Assembly (NCBI GenBank): GCA_958428365.1
Contig: CAUAFT010000004.1
Coordinates: forward strand, 62,001 to 126,000
Source of the DNA: an uncultured Lachnospiraceae bacterium
GTDB taxonomy: Bacteria > Bacillota > Clostridia > Lachnospirales > Lachnospiraceae
Direction of reading: 5' to 3'
DNA: 64,000 nucleotides
Shown here one piece after another: positions 52,400-60,584 of this stretch (the stretch's first letter is position 1; each line of letters begins with the position of its first letter). The position numbers and the translations under genes are program-made. The notes under the pieces are model-generated. The model did no database searches, was not told the DNA's origin, and saw only the letters and a list, made by a program, of their open reading frames with translations.

Positions 52400-53782
52400 C
52401 TAATCCTTCAACATCCTGATCTTTTTATTGATCCTTCGCATTAAAAGGCAGGCGATCCATACGGTGAGGATCTCTGCAATCGGGAAGGTGATCCATACCA
52501 GCCATGCCATCTCCACGGATTTTCCGGCAATTTTAGCAAAGATCCACGCCACCGGCAATACAAAGATCAACTGACGGCATATGGATACCACCAGAGATTC
52601 CACTCCTCCGTCCAACGCCTGGAAAACGCCCTGGAATGCAATGTTCGCCCCTGCAAAAACAAAGCTGATGGAGATGATCCGCATAGCGCTGATACAGAGC
52701 TTCTGGGTCTCGCCTGAGAGACCGAAGATATCGGAAAACGGTACTGCCAGGATCTCCACGATCAGGGTTCCTATTAACATAATGACTAAGGTATAGATCA
52801 TTCCATATTTGATTCCGTCCCGGATACGGGATCTGCTCTTCATTCCATGGCTGAAGGATACGATCGGCGTGATGGCGTCGCGCAGTCCAAAGGCTGCGAA
52901 CAGTACAAACTGCTGGATCTTATAAAACAGACCATAAGCGGTCACCATAGATTCACTGATAGTTACCAGTATGATATTCAATCCGTAGGTCATGACCGAC
53001 ATCAGCGCCTGGGCGATGATCGCAGGCAGACCGATGGCATAGATCTCTTTGATCACCGCTGCCGACGGCTTAAGGTAAGAGAGACGGTTGGAAATATCTT
53101 TATTTACCTTTAAATGAAAAATGAACGCTGCAATGGCAGAACAGCACTGTCCGATGATGGTGGCATATGCCGCCCCCTTTACTCCCATTTGAGGACATCC
53201 CAAAAGTCCGTAGATCATGATGGGATCCAGAACAATATTCACCACTGCTCCCACGATCTGCGCGATGGTGGAATACATGGAATGTCCCGCCGCCTGCAGT
53301 AATTTTTCAAAGATCGGGAAAAATACAATTCCCATAGACAGAACGCAGCAGATCTGAAGATAATCCACGCCCATGTCATAGATCAACGGATTTGAGGTCT
53401 GGGACGCTATATAAAATCTCGCGCCGAACAGACCAAAGAGCAGAAATACAAGATAGATGATGATTGCCAGAAATACGGCGTTTCCCGCCACCTTACTGGC
53501 TTTTTCCTTCTCTCCCTGTCCCAGCCTTTTCGCCACTAAAGCGTTGGTTCCCACGCCGGTTCCTATTCCGATCGCCACCATCAGCATCTGCATGGGGAAC
53601 GCAAGCGTCAGAGCGTTTAAAGCTGCCTCTCCATTTTCTGCCATATTGGATACAAAGGCGCTGTCCACGATATTATAGACTGCCTGAAGTACCATGGAGA
53701 GGATCATTGGTATCCCCATGGTCAGCATTAGCTTTTTCACCGGCATACTTACCATTTTGTTTGTTTCTTTTGCTTCTTCCAT
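52400..53782 (-). CDS. MATE-family multidrug/sodium antiporter
   Basis: 460-residue membrane protein with twelve predicted transmembrane helices and the two-fold MATE repeat (LMLTMGIPMILSMVLQAVYNIVDSAFVS and IGTGVGTNALVAKRLGQG in the N-half; GLPAIIAQALMSV and GANIAFQGVFQALDGG in the C-half). Exports cationic compounds in exchange for Na+ or H+. Start: ATG at 53782 lies 12 bases from AGGAGG; an in-frame TTG (53791) is nearer. The frame is open to 53902. It has a structured leader carrying a terminator-like hairpin. Confidence 0.92.
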   Translation of the reverse strand: MEEAKETNKMVSMPVKKLMLTMGIPMILSMVLQAVYNIVDSAFVSNMAENGEAALNALTLAFPMQMLMVAIGIGTGVGTNALVAKRLGQGEKEKASKVAGNAVFLAIIIYLVFLLFGLFGARFYIASQTSNPLIYDMGVDYLQICCVLSMGIVFFPIFEKLLQAAGHSMYSTIAQIVGAVVNIVLDPIMIYGLLGCPQMGVKGAAYATIIGQCCSAIAAFIFHLKVNKDISNRLSYLKPSAAVIKEIYAIGLPAIIAQALMSVMTYGLNIILVTISESMVTAYGLFYKIQQFVLFAAFGLRDAITPIVSFSHGMKSRSRIRDGIKYGMIYTLVIMLIGTLIVEILAVPFSDIFGLSGETQKLCISAMRIISISFVFAGANIAFQGVFQALDGGVESLVVSICRQLIFVLPVAWIFAKIAGKSVEMAWLVWITFPIAEILTVWIACLLMRRINKKIRMLKD

Positions 53783-53883
53783 AAAAATCAAATTCCTCCT
53801 GTTCCAATTTATATCTGTTTTTACAGTAAAGCACTGTGCATTCTGTGATCGGCTCCCAACGTATTTTTCCGCACAAAACACAC

Positions 53884-53934
53884 AAAAAAAGACGTGCCGC
53901 ATTCAACTGGTTTTACGCAGTAATGCTACACGTC
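53884..53934 (-). terminator. Terminator-like hairpin upstream of the MATE gene
   Basis: Extended stem GACGTG/CACGTC (53891-53896 with 53929-53934), GCATT/AATGC and ACTG/CAGT with 2-base internal loops, followed on the minus strand by seven T. It could end the aldo/keto reductase transcript, or act as an attenuator, because a promoter lies just upstream of it. Confidence 0.75.
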
Positions 53935-53942
53935 TTGTCTTT

Positions 53943-53972
53943 ATACTACCTTATTTTTTGTCGAAAAGTCAA
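53943..53972 (-). promoter_or_regulatory. Promoter candidate for the MATE gene leader
   Basis: Minus-strand TTGACT (53967-53972), 18-base spacer, TAGTAT (53943-53948). Predicted start near 53936, immediately ahead of the terminator-like hairpin. Confidence 0.5.
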
Positions 53973-54050
53973 TCTTTTTTTGAAATATATAGATACTTGG
54001 CAACAGAGCGGGGGGGGACGCCAGACCCAATGCTCCCTCCATCTCGTCAA

Positions 54051-55061
54051 TCATAAAAAGGTCTTAAAATCCTCATAATTTTTCTTCAAAAGCTCCGGGG
54101 TCTTCAACCCATAAGGACACTTGCTCATACACTGTCCACACTCCAGACAGTCTTCGATCTTTTTCATCTTCTCCTGCCATTCCTCCGTCAGATATTCCGA
54201 CTTCGGCGCCCTGCGCAGCATGAGACTCATTCTGGCACAGTTGTTGATCTCAATTCCAACAGGGCAAGGCATACAGTAACCACAGCCGCGGCAAAATTCC
54301 CCTGAAAGTTCTGCCCGGTCTTTTTCTATCTGAGCCTGCATCTTTTCCGTAAGCACCGGAGGATTTTCCTGATAGGACAAAAATTCATCCAACTCCCTCT
54401 CCCTCTGAACGCCCCAGATCGGAGCCACATGGTCAAACTGAGCCAGGTAAGCATAGGCAAGGGCAGAATCGTTGATGAGCCCGCCTGACAGAGCTTTCAT
54501 GGCGATAAATCCCATATTTTTTTCCTTGCACAGGCTGACGATCTCCAGATCCGCATCCGTTGCCAGATAGCAGAACGGAAACTGCATGGTCTCATAGAGT
54601 CCGGATGCGATGGCTTCCTTTGCCACAGCCAGACGATGGTTGGTGATTCCGATGTGGCGGATCTTCCCCTGCTCCTTCGCCTTTAAAATAGCGTCATAGA
54701 GTCCCGACTCATCCCCAGGCTTTGGACAAAACGGCGGGTTGTGGAACTGGTAAATATCAATATAATCTGTCTTTAACTTCATCAGGCTGGTCTCCAGATC
54801 CTTCCAGAAGTCCTCAGCGTTCTGCGCTCCGGTCTTGGTACTGATAATGATCTTGTCTCTGGTATATTCAAAGGCTGCCCCCAGCTTTTCCTCGCTGTCC
54901 GTATACATCCTTGCGGTGTCAAAATAATTGATTCCGTGATAAAAGGCTTTTTGCAATAGATAGACCGCCTCTGATTTCGTAATTCTCTGGATCGGCAAAG
55001 CTCCGAATCCATTTTTGCTCACTGTCAATTCCGTCTTTCCCAATGTTACTGTCTGCATCAT
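54051..55061 (-). CDS. Aldo/keto reductase with C-terminal 4Fe-4S domain
   Basis: 336-residue oxidoreductase. The TIM-barrel part (about 1-265) has the aldo/keto reductase motifs GFGALPIQRI, YFDTARMYTDSEEKLG and ISTKTG with the catalytic Asp/Tyr/Lys set. The C-terminus adds two ferredoxin-like cysteine clusters, CRGCGYCMPCPVGIEI and CLECGQCMSKCPYGL. This architecture is common in anaerobes; substrate unknown. Start at the first of two tandem ATG codons (55061); GGAGGA precedes. It begins 46 bases after the end of larC. Confidence 0.92.
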   Translation of the reverse strand: MMQTVTLGKTELTVSKNGFGALPIQRITKSEAVYLLQKAFYHGINYFDTARMYTDSEEKLGAAFEYTRDKIIISTKTGAQNAEDFWKDLETSLMKLKTDYIDIYQFHNPPFCPKPGDESGLYDAILKAKEQGKIRHIGITNHRLAVAKEAIASGLYETMQFPFCYLATDADLEIVSLCKEKNMGFIAMKALSGGLINDSALAYAYLAQFDHVAPIWGVQRERELDEFLSYQENPPVLTEKMQAQIEKDRAELSGEFCRGCGYCMPCPVGIEINNCARMSLMLRRAPKSEYLTEEWQEKMKKIEDCLECGQCMSKCPYGLKTPELLKKNYEDFKTFL

Positions 55062-55107
55062 TTTTCCTCCTGTTTTGTATCTTCTCCACTCTGAGAGGGT
55101 GCAACTT

Positions 55108-55923
55108 CTATTTTTCCCGGATCACCATGGCTCTTAAGATCCCGGATCTTTCATGTTCCCTTTTTCCTGCGCCCAATCCGGTCCGCTCGATCAAAAACTG
55201 CTTTGGAAGCTCCTCTTTTGTGCGGATCGCCGCCACAATAGCAGCCCCGGTGGGAGTGACAAATTCTCCCTTTGCCTCCATGATGTGAAGCGGGATTCCA
55301 TGTTCTCTCACGATCTCCGTCACTGCCGGAACCGGAACGGGAAGCACGCCGTGCTGGCACCGCACCTCTCCCCTCCCCTCATATAGAACGGGAACGATCA
55401 CCTCTGTGGTTCCCAGATTATCCAGGCAGACCGCCGCCGCAACGATGTCCACAATGGAATCCACGGCTCCCACCTCATGAAAATGAACCTGCTCTATATC
55501 CGTTCCGTGAACTTTTGCCTCGGCTTTCGCAAGAATACAAAAAATATCGGAAGCCGTCTTTTTTGCCTTCTCTGTGATATCAGCTTTTTCAATAATAGAG
55601 AGAATCTCTGCCAAGCCCCGATGTTCATGGTGAGGATGTCCGCTCTTCGATCCATTCGCCGCTGTATCTGCGGCGCCCGCCCCATACAGATACTCCATAT
55701 CATGATCGTGATTCTCATGCTCTCCATCCAGGATCACATTGAAATCACAGGCATCCAGCCCCGATTTTTTCACACGGGTGATCTCTGTGCGAAATCCCTG
55801 TACCGGAAGACTCTCCAATGCCTTTTGTAGAATTGCCTGATCCGCTCCCAGATCCAGCAGGGACGCTGCGAACATATCGCCGCTGATACCCGACGTACAT
55901 TCCAAATACAGTGTTTTACTCAT
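55108..55923 (-). CDS. larC: LarC-like nickel insertion protein, short (LarC1-length) form
   Basis: Nickel-pincer cofactor biosynthesis protein (DUF111), which inserts Ni into the LarB/LarE product for lactate racemase and related enzymes. 271 residues with the N-terminal signature LYLECTSGISGDMFAASLLDLG, a His-rich segment (about 70-100), and the CTP-binding-like FHEVGAVDSIVDIV. Full LarC is about 400 residues; this gene ends near the point where the LarC2 part would begin, and only 46 bases separate it from the next gene. The ATG at 55923 has GGAG 6 bases ahead and overlaps the larB stop. The frame is open to 55989. Confidence 0.88.
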   Translation of the reverse strand: MSKTLYLECTSGISGDMFAASLLDLGADQAILQKALESLPVQGFRTEITRVKKSGLDACDFNVILDGEHENHDHDMEYLYGAGAADTAANGSKSGHPHHEHRGLAEILSIIEKADITEKAKKTASDIFCILAKAEAKVHGTDIEQVHFHEVGAVDSIVDIVAAAVCLDNLGTTEVIVPVLYEGRGEVRCQHGVLPVPVPAVTEIVREHGIPLHIMEAKGEFVTPTGAAIVAAIRTKEELPKQFLIERTGLGAGKREHERSGILRAMVIREK

Positions 55924-56677
55924 CTTTTTCTCCATTCTTCTCTCCCAGTCTGTTGATCTGCGCTGCCATATATCCGGCGCCGTAACCATTATCGATGTTC
56001 ACCACCGCCACCCCGTTGGCGCAGGAATTGATCATGGTTAAAAGGGCAGATACTCCTCCGAAACTTGCTCCGTAGCCTACGGATGTGGGCACCGCAATCA
56101 CCGGCTTATCCACCAGCCCTCCCAATACGCTGGCAAGGGCTCCCTCCATTCCCGCCACCGCCACGACGCAGTTGGCGCTCTGGATCACGTCCAGCTTCGA
56201 AAGCATCCTGTGGATCCCGCTGACACCGATATCATAGATTCGTTCCACATAACTTCCAAAATACTCTGCCGTCTGCGCCGCTTCCTCTGCAACGGAAATA
56301 TCTGCCGTTCCCGCTGTACAGACTGCGATCTTTCCGCTATGTCTCTTCTCCTTTTTTTCTATTTTTATAATGCGTGAGAGCGGGTCATACTCCACCTGGG
56401 GATATTCTTTTTGAAGCATGAGATACTGCTCCTGACTTGCTCTGGTTCCAAAGACCTCTCCTTCTTCTTCATACAATCTCTGAAAAATATGTAACAGGTG
56501 TTCGTCACTTTTACCACTGCAATAGATCACCTCCGCAAAACCGGAGCGCAGCTTTCTGTGAGTATCCAGCTTTGCATACCCCATCTCCTCAAAGGGTTCC
56601 CTGCGGAAGAACTGCTCCGCCTCCTCTATGCTCATCTCCCCGCTTTTTACTTTTTTCAGGACTTCCAGGGTCTCCAT
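55916..56677 (-). CDS. larB: Nickel pincer cofactor biosynthesis protein LarB
   Basis: Carboxylates and hydrolyses nicotinic acid adenine dinucleotide in the first step of nickel-pincer cofactor synthesis. The 253-residue protein has the AIR-carboxylase-like core: CTAGTADISVAEEAAQTA (about 117-134), AGMEGALASVLGGLVDKPVIAVPTSVGYG (about 178-206) and NIDNGYGAGYMAAQI near the end. GGAGGA precedes the ATG. Pairs with larC; no larE or lactate-racemase gene is in the window. Confidence 0.93.
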   Translation of the reverse strand: METLEVLKKVKSGEMSIEEAEQFFRREPFEEMGYAKLDTHRKLRSGFAEVIYCSGKSDEHLLHIFQRLYEEEGEVFGTRASQEQYLMLQKEYPQVEYDPLSRIIKIEKKEKRHSGKIAVCTAGTADISVAEEAAQTAEYFGSYVERIYDIGVSGIHRMLSKLDVIQSANCVVAVAGMEGALASVLGGLVDKPVIAVPTSVGYGASFGGVSALLTMINSCANGVAVVNIDNGYGAGYMAAQINRLGEKNGEKDE

Positions 56678-56712
56678 ATCTCTTCCTCCAAATCCATATT
56701 TACATCAACGAT

Positions 56713-56740
56713 ATTATACTTTATCTTTCCGAATCGGAAA
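56713..56740. promoter_or_regulatory. larB promoter -10 with adjacent palindrome
   Basis: Minus-strand TATAAT at 56713-56718. TTTCCGAATCGGAAA (56726-56740) is a perfect 7-1-7 palindrome starting 7 bases upstream, across the -35 position, and may be a repressor site for larBC; no regulator gene is adjacent. Confidence 0.5.
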
Positions 56741-56830
56741 AGACCCATTATTTTACTTTTCTTCTGCCTTAAAATATAATATAATAAGAACAGACAATTA
56801 CAGACAAAAAATCCCAACAGGAGGTGTTTT

Positions 56831-57127
56831 ATGAAACATAAATATGAGCGTGTCTCCCTGGCTGTCGAGGTAGAAAAATATGAGCTGGGTCGAGGCATGG
56901 AAGACGGATTTGAACCCTGGCCGAATGTGGTCACGGACGGCTGGATCGTCACAGACGGTCTCGTCAAGGTGGAGAAAGACGGACACATCCTCTGCCCTTA
57001 CATTAAAAACAGACGGGGCGTAGTTTTTATCCGGGAAGGGGATTACATCATCTATGAGGAGAGCGGCGAACGCCACTGCTGCGGAGAAGATAAATTCCAT
57101 GACCGTTTCCGAAAAGTGGAAGAATAA
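56831..57127 (+). CDS. Small hypothetical protein
   Basis: 98 residues (MKHKYERVSLAVEVE), soluble, with a two-Cys HCCGEDKFHDRF segment and no recognised motif. AGGAGGT lies 7 bases before the ATG, so it is very likely translated. It is monocistronic, convergent with the MATE gene downstream and separated from it by a terminator. I cannot assign a function. Confidence 0.75.
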   Translation: MKHKYERVSLAVEVEKYELGRGMEDGFEPWPNVVTDGWIVTDGLVKVEKDGHILCPYIKNRRGVVFIREGDYIIYEESGERHCCGEDKFHDRFRKVEE

Positions 57128-57143
57128 GACTTGATTTTCAAAG

Positions 57144-57208
57144 AAAAATCGCAATAACATGAAGGTGTGCATTTACAAAATGACCGCCTTCATTTATTGC
57201 GATTTTTT
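57144..57208. terminator. Bidirectional terminator between hypothetical gene and MATE gene
   Basis: AAAAATCGCAATAA...TTATTGCGATTTTT, with an inner stem ATGAAGG/CCTTCAT and A/T-runs on both sides. Confidence 0.9.
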
Positions 57209-58591
57209 TTACTGAATCAAAGCGTTACCCTGCTTTTCGATTTTCCGCTTCGCCCAGATAAAACAGAGTATGTGAACCACAAAGGTCAAAAACCAGGTGA
57301 TGGGATAGGAGATATAGACCATTCTCGCCGTATGATATTCCGGCATCTGAAATACAGTGGCAATCCATATCATCCGAAGTCCGCAGACTCCCACTAAAGA
57401 GACGAGCATCGGCATGATGGAATAACCAATTCCTCTCAGCGCGCCCACCATAACGTCCATCATCCCACAGAGGGCATAGGTTGCCGATACCACCTTCAAC
57501 CGCGCCATTCCAGCCTCTATGACTCTGGGACTGGAAGAATAGATTCCCAAAAGCGGCTTTCCCGCAAGCACCACCAGATTGCCGAATACAACGCCCACCA
57601 CGGTGACGCAGATCTCTCCAAGGATCACGATACGGTTGATCCGCTTATAATTTCCAGCTCCCAGATTCTGTCCGGTAAAGGAAATAGTCGCCTGATGAAA
57701 AGCATTCATGGCAAAATAGACAAACGCCTCAATATTTGCCGCCGCCGAATTTCCCGCCACCGTCACGGCTCCAAAGGAGTTGATAGAGGACTGAATCACC
57801 ACATTGGACAGAGAAAAAATAATCCCCTGAACTCCTGCAGGAAGTCCTATTTTTAAGATTCCCACAAACTTGTCCCTGTAAATATGAAGCTGACGCGGGA
57901 TCAGACGGATTCCTCCCTCCTCGTGCATGAGACAGCGCACCACCAGGAAGGCGGAAATACACTGGGAGACCACCGTCGCCAGCGCCACACCCGCCACGTC
58001 CATCTGAAATACGATGACAAAGATCAGGTTTAAGATCACATTGATCACCCCTGCTCCCAACAGAAAATACAGAGGTCTTCTGGTGTCTCCCACAGCCCGA
58101 AGGATGGAGCTTCCAAAGTTATATACCATGGTCGCCGTCATACCCAGAAAATATATACGCAGATAAATAGACGCCAGATTCAGCACTTCCTTTGGAGTCT
58201 GCATCCAGATCAGAATCTGTCTTGCCCCAAAACATCCCGCCACGGTGAGAATGATTCCGCTGAAAATACTCAAAAGAATTGCCGTGTGTACGGTTTCACT
58301 CAGCTCTTTTTCTCTTTTCGCCCCATAGTAACGCGCCGCTAATACATTGGCACCTATGGAAAGACCTAAAAAAAGATTGGTTAACAGTCCAATCAAAGAA
58401 GCATTGGAGCCGACTGCCGCCAAGGAATTATCCCCTGCAAATCTACCCACCACGATGGTATCCGCTGCGTTAAAGAGCATTTGCAGCATACTCGAACACA
58501 TCAGCGGAATGGCGAAGAGCAGCATCTTACTTAAGATCGGTCCGCTGCACATATCCATTTCATAGTTCTTCTTTTGTTTCACTTTCATCAT
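57209..58591 (-). CDS. MATE-family efflux transporter
   Basis: 460-residue membrane protein with twelve predicted helices and MATE signatures (MLQMLFNAADTIVVGRFAGDNSLAAVGSNASLIGLL; GLSIGANVLAARYYGA; AFHQATISFTGQNLGAGN). Distinct from the MATE at 52400 in sequence and operon. Tandem ATG codons at 58591/58588 follow AAAAGGG. Neighbouring HxlR and flavin-binding genes are on the same strand but separated by 170 bases with no visible regulatory site. Confidence 0.92.
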   Translation of the reverse strand: MMKVKQKKNYEMDMCSGPILSKMLLFAIPLMCSSMLQMLFNAADTIVVGRFAGDNSLAAVGSNASLIGLLTNLFLGLSIGANVLAARYYGAKREKELSETVHTAILLSIFSGIILTVAGCFGARQILIWMQTPKEVLNLASIYLRIYFLGMTATMVYNFGSSILRAVGDTRRPLYFLLGAGVINVILNLIFVIVFQMDVAGVALATVVSQCISAFLVVRCLMHEEGGIRLIPRQLHIYRDKFVGILKIGLPAGVQGIIFSLSNVVIQSSINSFGAVTVAGNSAAANIEAFVYFAMNAFHQATISFTGQNLGAGNYKRINRIVILGEICVTVVGVVFGNLVVLAGKPLLGIYSSSPRVIEAGMARLKVVSATYALCGMMDVMVGALRGIGYSIMPMLVSLVGVCGLRMIWIATVFQMPEYHTARMVYISYPITWFLTFVVHILCFIWAKRKIEKQGNALIQ

Positions 58592-58764
58592 CCCTTTTGT
58601 ATATACCTTGATTTATCTAATAAGAACTACGGTTTTTTATTTTAGCACTGTTGTCTCCTATTTTCAATCATAAGACACATATACTTCGGCTTTTCTGTAA
58701 CAACGTCCTGTGCCTATCTTTTTTTGATTTACTGTTATCTTTCAGATCGCCATGGTTGTATTTT

Positions 58765-59133
58765 TTATTTCTTTGGCTCTTTACCGTTCATATATTCAAT
58801 GTATTTGCCGCCCCATTCCTGTAATGCGACCAAAACAGGATGAAATTGTTCGCCGATTTCGGATAATGAGTATTCTACCTTCGGTGGGATAGATTCATAT
58901 TGCTTTCTCACGACAAGTCCATGATCTACCAGCGTTTTTAGCTGGACAGAGAGCGTGGCGTGTGTCATTTTGGGCATTAGACGCTGAAGCTCATTAAACC
59001 GGACAGGACCGTCTTCGAGACAATGCAGAATCAGCACTGCCCATTTCCCGGAAATCAGACTCTGCGCTGTGGCATAGGGACATTTCCCAAATCTTTCTTC
59101 TATAGGGACATCCGGTTCAAAGACTGGCTTCAT
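58765..59133 (-). CDS. HxlR-family transcriptional regulator
   Basis: 122-residue winged-helix protein: CPYATAQSLISGKWAVLILHCLEDGPVRFNELQRLM (residues about 18-53) is typical, including Cys18, the redox-sensing position used by many HxlR/YodB regulators. GGGAG precedes the ATG. It is the second gene, 12 bases after the flavin-binding gene; such regulators usually control the adjacent redox gene. Confidence 0.9.
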   Translation of the reverse strand: MKPVFEPDVPIEERFGKCPYATAQSLISGKWAVLILHCLEDGPVRFNELQRLMPKMTHATLSVQLKTLVDHGLVVRKQYESIPPKVEYSLSEIGEQFHPVLVALQEWGGKYIEYMNGKEPKK

Positions 59134-59145
59134 CGCTGCTCTCCC

Positions 59146-59547
59146 TTACACATCAAATTCTTCTTTCAAGTCCATCATACTGCGAATCTCCGCATGACCG
59201 TTCTCCAGATAGAAAAGCCCCATTTCCCATCCGTTCTCATCATACATATTCATTATCTGCGGCATGGCAGCCCGAACCTTTTCGATAAGCGTCTCATCCT
59301 GCACGATCTTTGCCGTTCCGTCATACCGCATGAACTCCTGTCCCAAAACAGCCAGAATTTCGACCTTCGGATTCTTCCTAAGCTGCTGAAAGCATTTCTT
59401 AAAAGTTCCCGCTCCAAAGTAGAGCTTGTCGCCGTCCAGAAGATGGAATCCGAACGGACGTCCTTTGGGCTGGTCGCCGTCCGTCGTCAGAAAATAAAAC
59501 ACTTTTGCTTTGTCCAGAAACTCATTGACCTTTTCTACATTTGACAT
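59146..59547 (-). CDS. Pyridoxamine 5'-phosphate oxidase-like flavin-binding protein
   Basis: 133-residue protein of the split-barrel flavin reductase/PNPOx-like family (VFYFLTTDGDQPKGRPFGF at the N-terminus, KLYFGAGTFKKCFQQLRKNPKVEI in the middle). Such small proteins bind FMN or F420 and often act in redox or detoxification; substrate not assignable. GGAGGT lies 7 bases before the ATG. Transcribed with the HxlR regulator. Confidence 0.88.
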   Translation of the reverse strand: MSNVEKVNEFLDKAKVFYFLTTDGDQPKGRPFGFHLLDGDKLYFGAGTFKKCFQQLRKNPKVEILAVLGQEFMRYDGTAKIVQDETLIEKVRAAMPQIMNMYDENGWEMGLFYLENGHAEIRSMMDLKEEFDV

Positions 59548-59595
59548 ATGATTACCTCCATATTGAATTTATAGTCACTTTTTTGAACCGCTTTA

Positions 59596-59663
59596 ATTAT
59601 AAGACCGTAAAAAGCGATTTTCAAGTACGATTTTTTAGGATACTAGGTATCTTTTAAGATACC
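59596..59663 (-). promoter_or_regulatory. Promoter and HxlR-type palindrome of the flavin-binding/hxlR operon
   Basis: Minus-strand TTGAAA (59619-59624), 17-base spacer, perfect TATAAT (59596-59601). GGTATCTTTTAAGATACC (59646-59663) is a near-perfect inverted repeat upstream of -35, resembling HxlR-family half-sites; a second GATAC copy abuts it. Confidence 0.6.
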
Positions 59664-59858
59664 GTCAATTCATTTCTTCTTATCCAATAAACCGCCAGAC
59701 TTTCGCCCTTCCTACCCAACCAGTTTCTTGACGATTTCAAGAATTTCTTGGATAAGTTGGAAGATTGAGGTGATGAGAACTATCGTTTCGAGATGAATCA
59801 GCTTTCCTTTTTTTATTAGTGAAATTGTATTGAATTTCAAAGTTTTTAAATTCCTTTC

Positions 59859-59887
59859 TTGACTATTGGTTACCAATATTTTATAAT
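59859..59887 (+). promoter_or_regulatory. Promoter of the relE cassette with operator in the spacer
   Basis: TTGACT (59859-59864), 17-base spacer, perfect TATAAT (59882-59887). TATTGGT-T-ACCAATA (59864-59878) is a perfect palindrome between the two boxes, as expected for an autoregulated toxin-antitoxin promoter. The rest of the 364-base gap (59664-59858) has no gene I support. Confidence 0.8.
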
Positions 59888-59911
59888 GAGATTAGATAAG
59901 GAGGAAGATTG

Positions 59912-60172
59912 TTGGAAATACAATATGAAAAATCAGCCATTAAGTATTTAAAAGCATTGCAAAAGCCGCAACGCAATCTGATATTAGATGCTATCGAAAA
60001 ACTTACGCATAAACCCGCTGAAGGGGATATTAAAAAGATGAGCGGTTATAAAGATGGACGCTATCGGTTAAGAGTCGGAAAATACCGCGTGATTTATAAA
60101 TATCTTTCCGATAACGAAATCGAAATACTTTATATCATGAACATTGGAAGCCGAGGGGATATTTATAAATAA
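59912..60172 (+). CDS. RelE/ParE-type toxin, TTG start
   Basis: 86-residue toxin of the type II RelE family, expected to cleave mRNA on the ribosome or inhibit gyrase. Family pattern: KYLKALQKPQRNLILDAIEKLTHKP, the GYKDGRYRLRVGKYRVIYKY core and the C-terminal IGSRGDIYK. Two TTG codons (59909, 59912) follow AAGGAGG; the second has the better 7-base spacing. First gene in a plus-strand cassette, followed 26 bases later by the antitoxin-like gene; the toxin-first order is less common. Confidence 0.88.
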   Translation: MEIQYEKSAIKYLKALQKPQRNLILDAIEKLTHKPAEGDIKKMSGYKDGRYRLRVGKYRVIYKYLSDNEIEILYIMNIGSRGDIYK

Positions 60173-60198
60173 TCCCCTTCCTTAAGGAGGTAATAAGA

Positions 60199-60402
60199 AT
60201 GACAAAAACCATTGAACAGACAGTGTCCATGCTGGAAATGCTCCCTGTACAGGAACAGAACTTTGCTCTTGAATTTGTAAAACGCCTTGTTCTTGCCTGG
60301 GATCCGGATTATACCAAACTAACGCCATCCGAACGGAAAGAACTGGAAGACGCAGAAAATGGAGAATATATTAACGCAAAGGATATTGATTGGGATGATT
60401 GA
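60199..60402 (+). CDS. Putative antitoxin
   Basis: 67-residue acidic protein (MTKTIEQTVSMLEMLP). The N-terminal half could form a ribbon-helix-helix-like or helical dimer, while the C-terminus is highly acidic (DAENGEYINAKDIDWDD), consistent with toxin neutralisation. I infer antitoxin role from size and position directly after relE; no defined family is recognised. AAGGAGGT lies 8 bases before the ATG. Overlaps the next gene. Confidence 0.75.
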   Translation: MTKTIEQTVSMLEMLPVQEQNFALEFVKRLVLAWDPDYTKLTPSERKELEDAENGEYINAKDIDWDD

Positions 60403-60580
60403 AAAAAGAGACGCGAATATGATTATTGGAAAATCCGGCGGTAATGCAAGCCAAAACGCCTATAACTGCAAGGTCTCTATCCCTAAGTTGTGGGCTGATA
60501 AACTCGGCATATCGCCTGACAATAAATCCCTTTCACTTGAATTTGACGGAGAAACAATAATCATTAGAAAAGCTCATTAA
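60395..60580 (+). CDS. AbrB/SpoVT-like DNA-binding protein
   Basis: Small protein of the AbrB/MazE/SpoVT swapped-hairpin type: the segment NCKVSIPKLWADKLGISPDNKSLSLEFDGETIIIRK follows the family pattern. Two starts are possible: ATG at 60395 overlapping the previous stop (61 residues) and ATG at 60419 (53 residues); neither has a strong ribosome binding site. Third gene of the relE cassette, possibly a second DNA-binding antitoxin or a regulator. A terminator follows. Confidence 0.7.
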   Translation: MIEKRDANMIIGKSGGNASQNAYNCKVSIPKLWADKLGISPDNKSLSLEFDGETIIIRKAH

Positions 60581-60584
60581 CGTT

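Noticed and set aside
59712..59866. Minus-strand frame ending in an amphipathic, delta-lysin-like stretch (ITSIFQLIQEILEIVKKLVG)
   Set aside because: The pattern is suggestive of a small membrane-active peptide, but the frame has no ATG, GTG or TTG with a ribosome binding site between its bounding stops.
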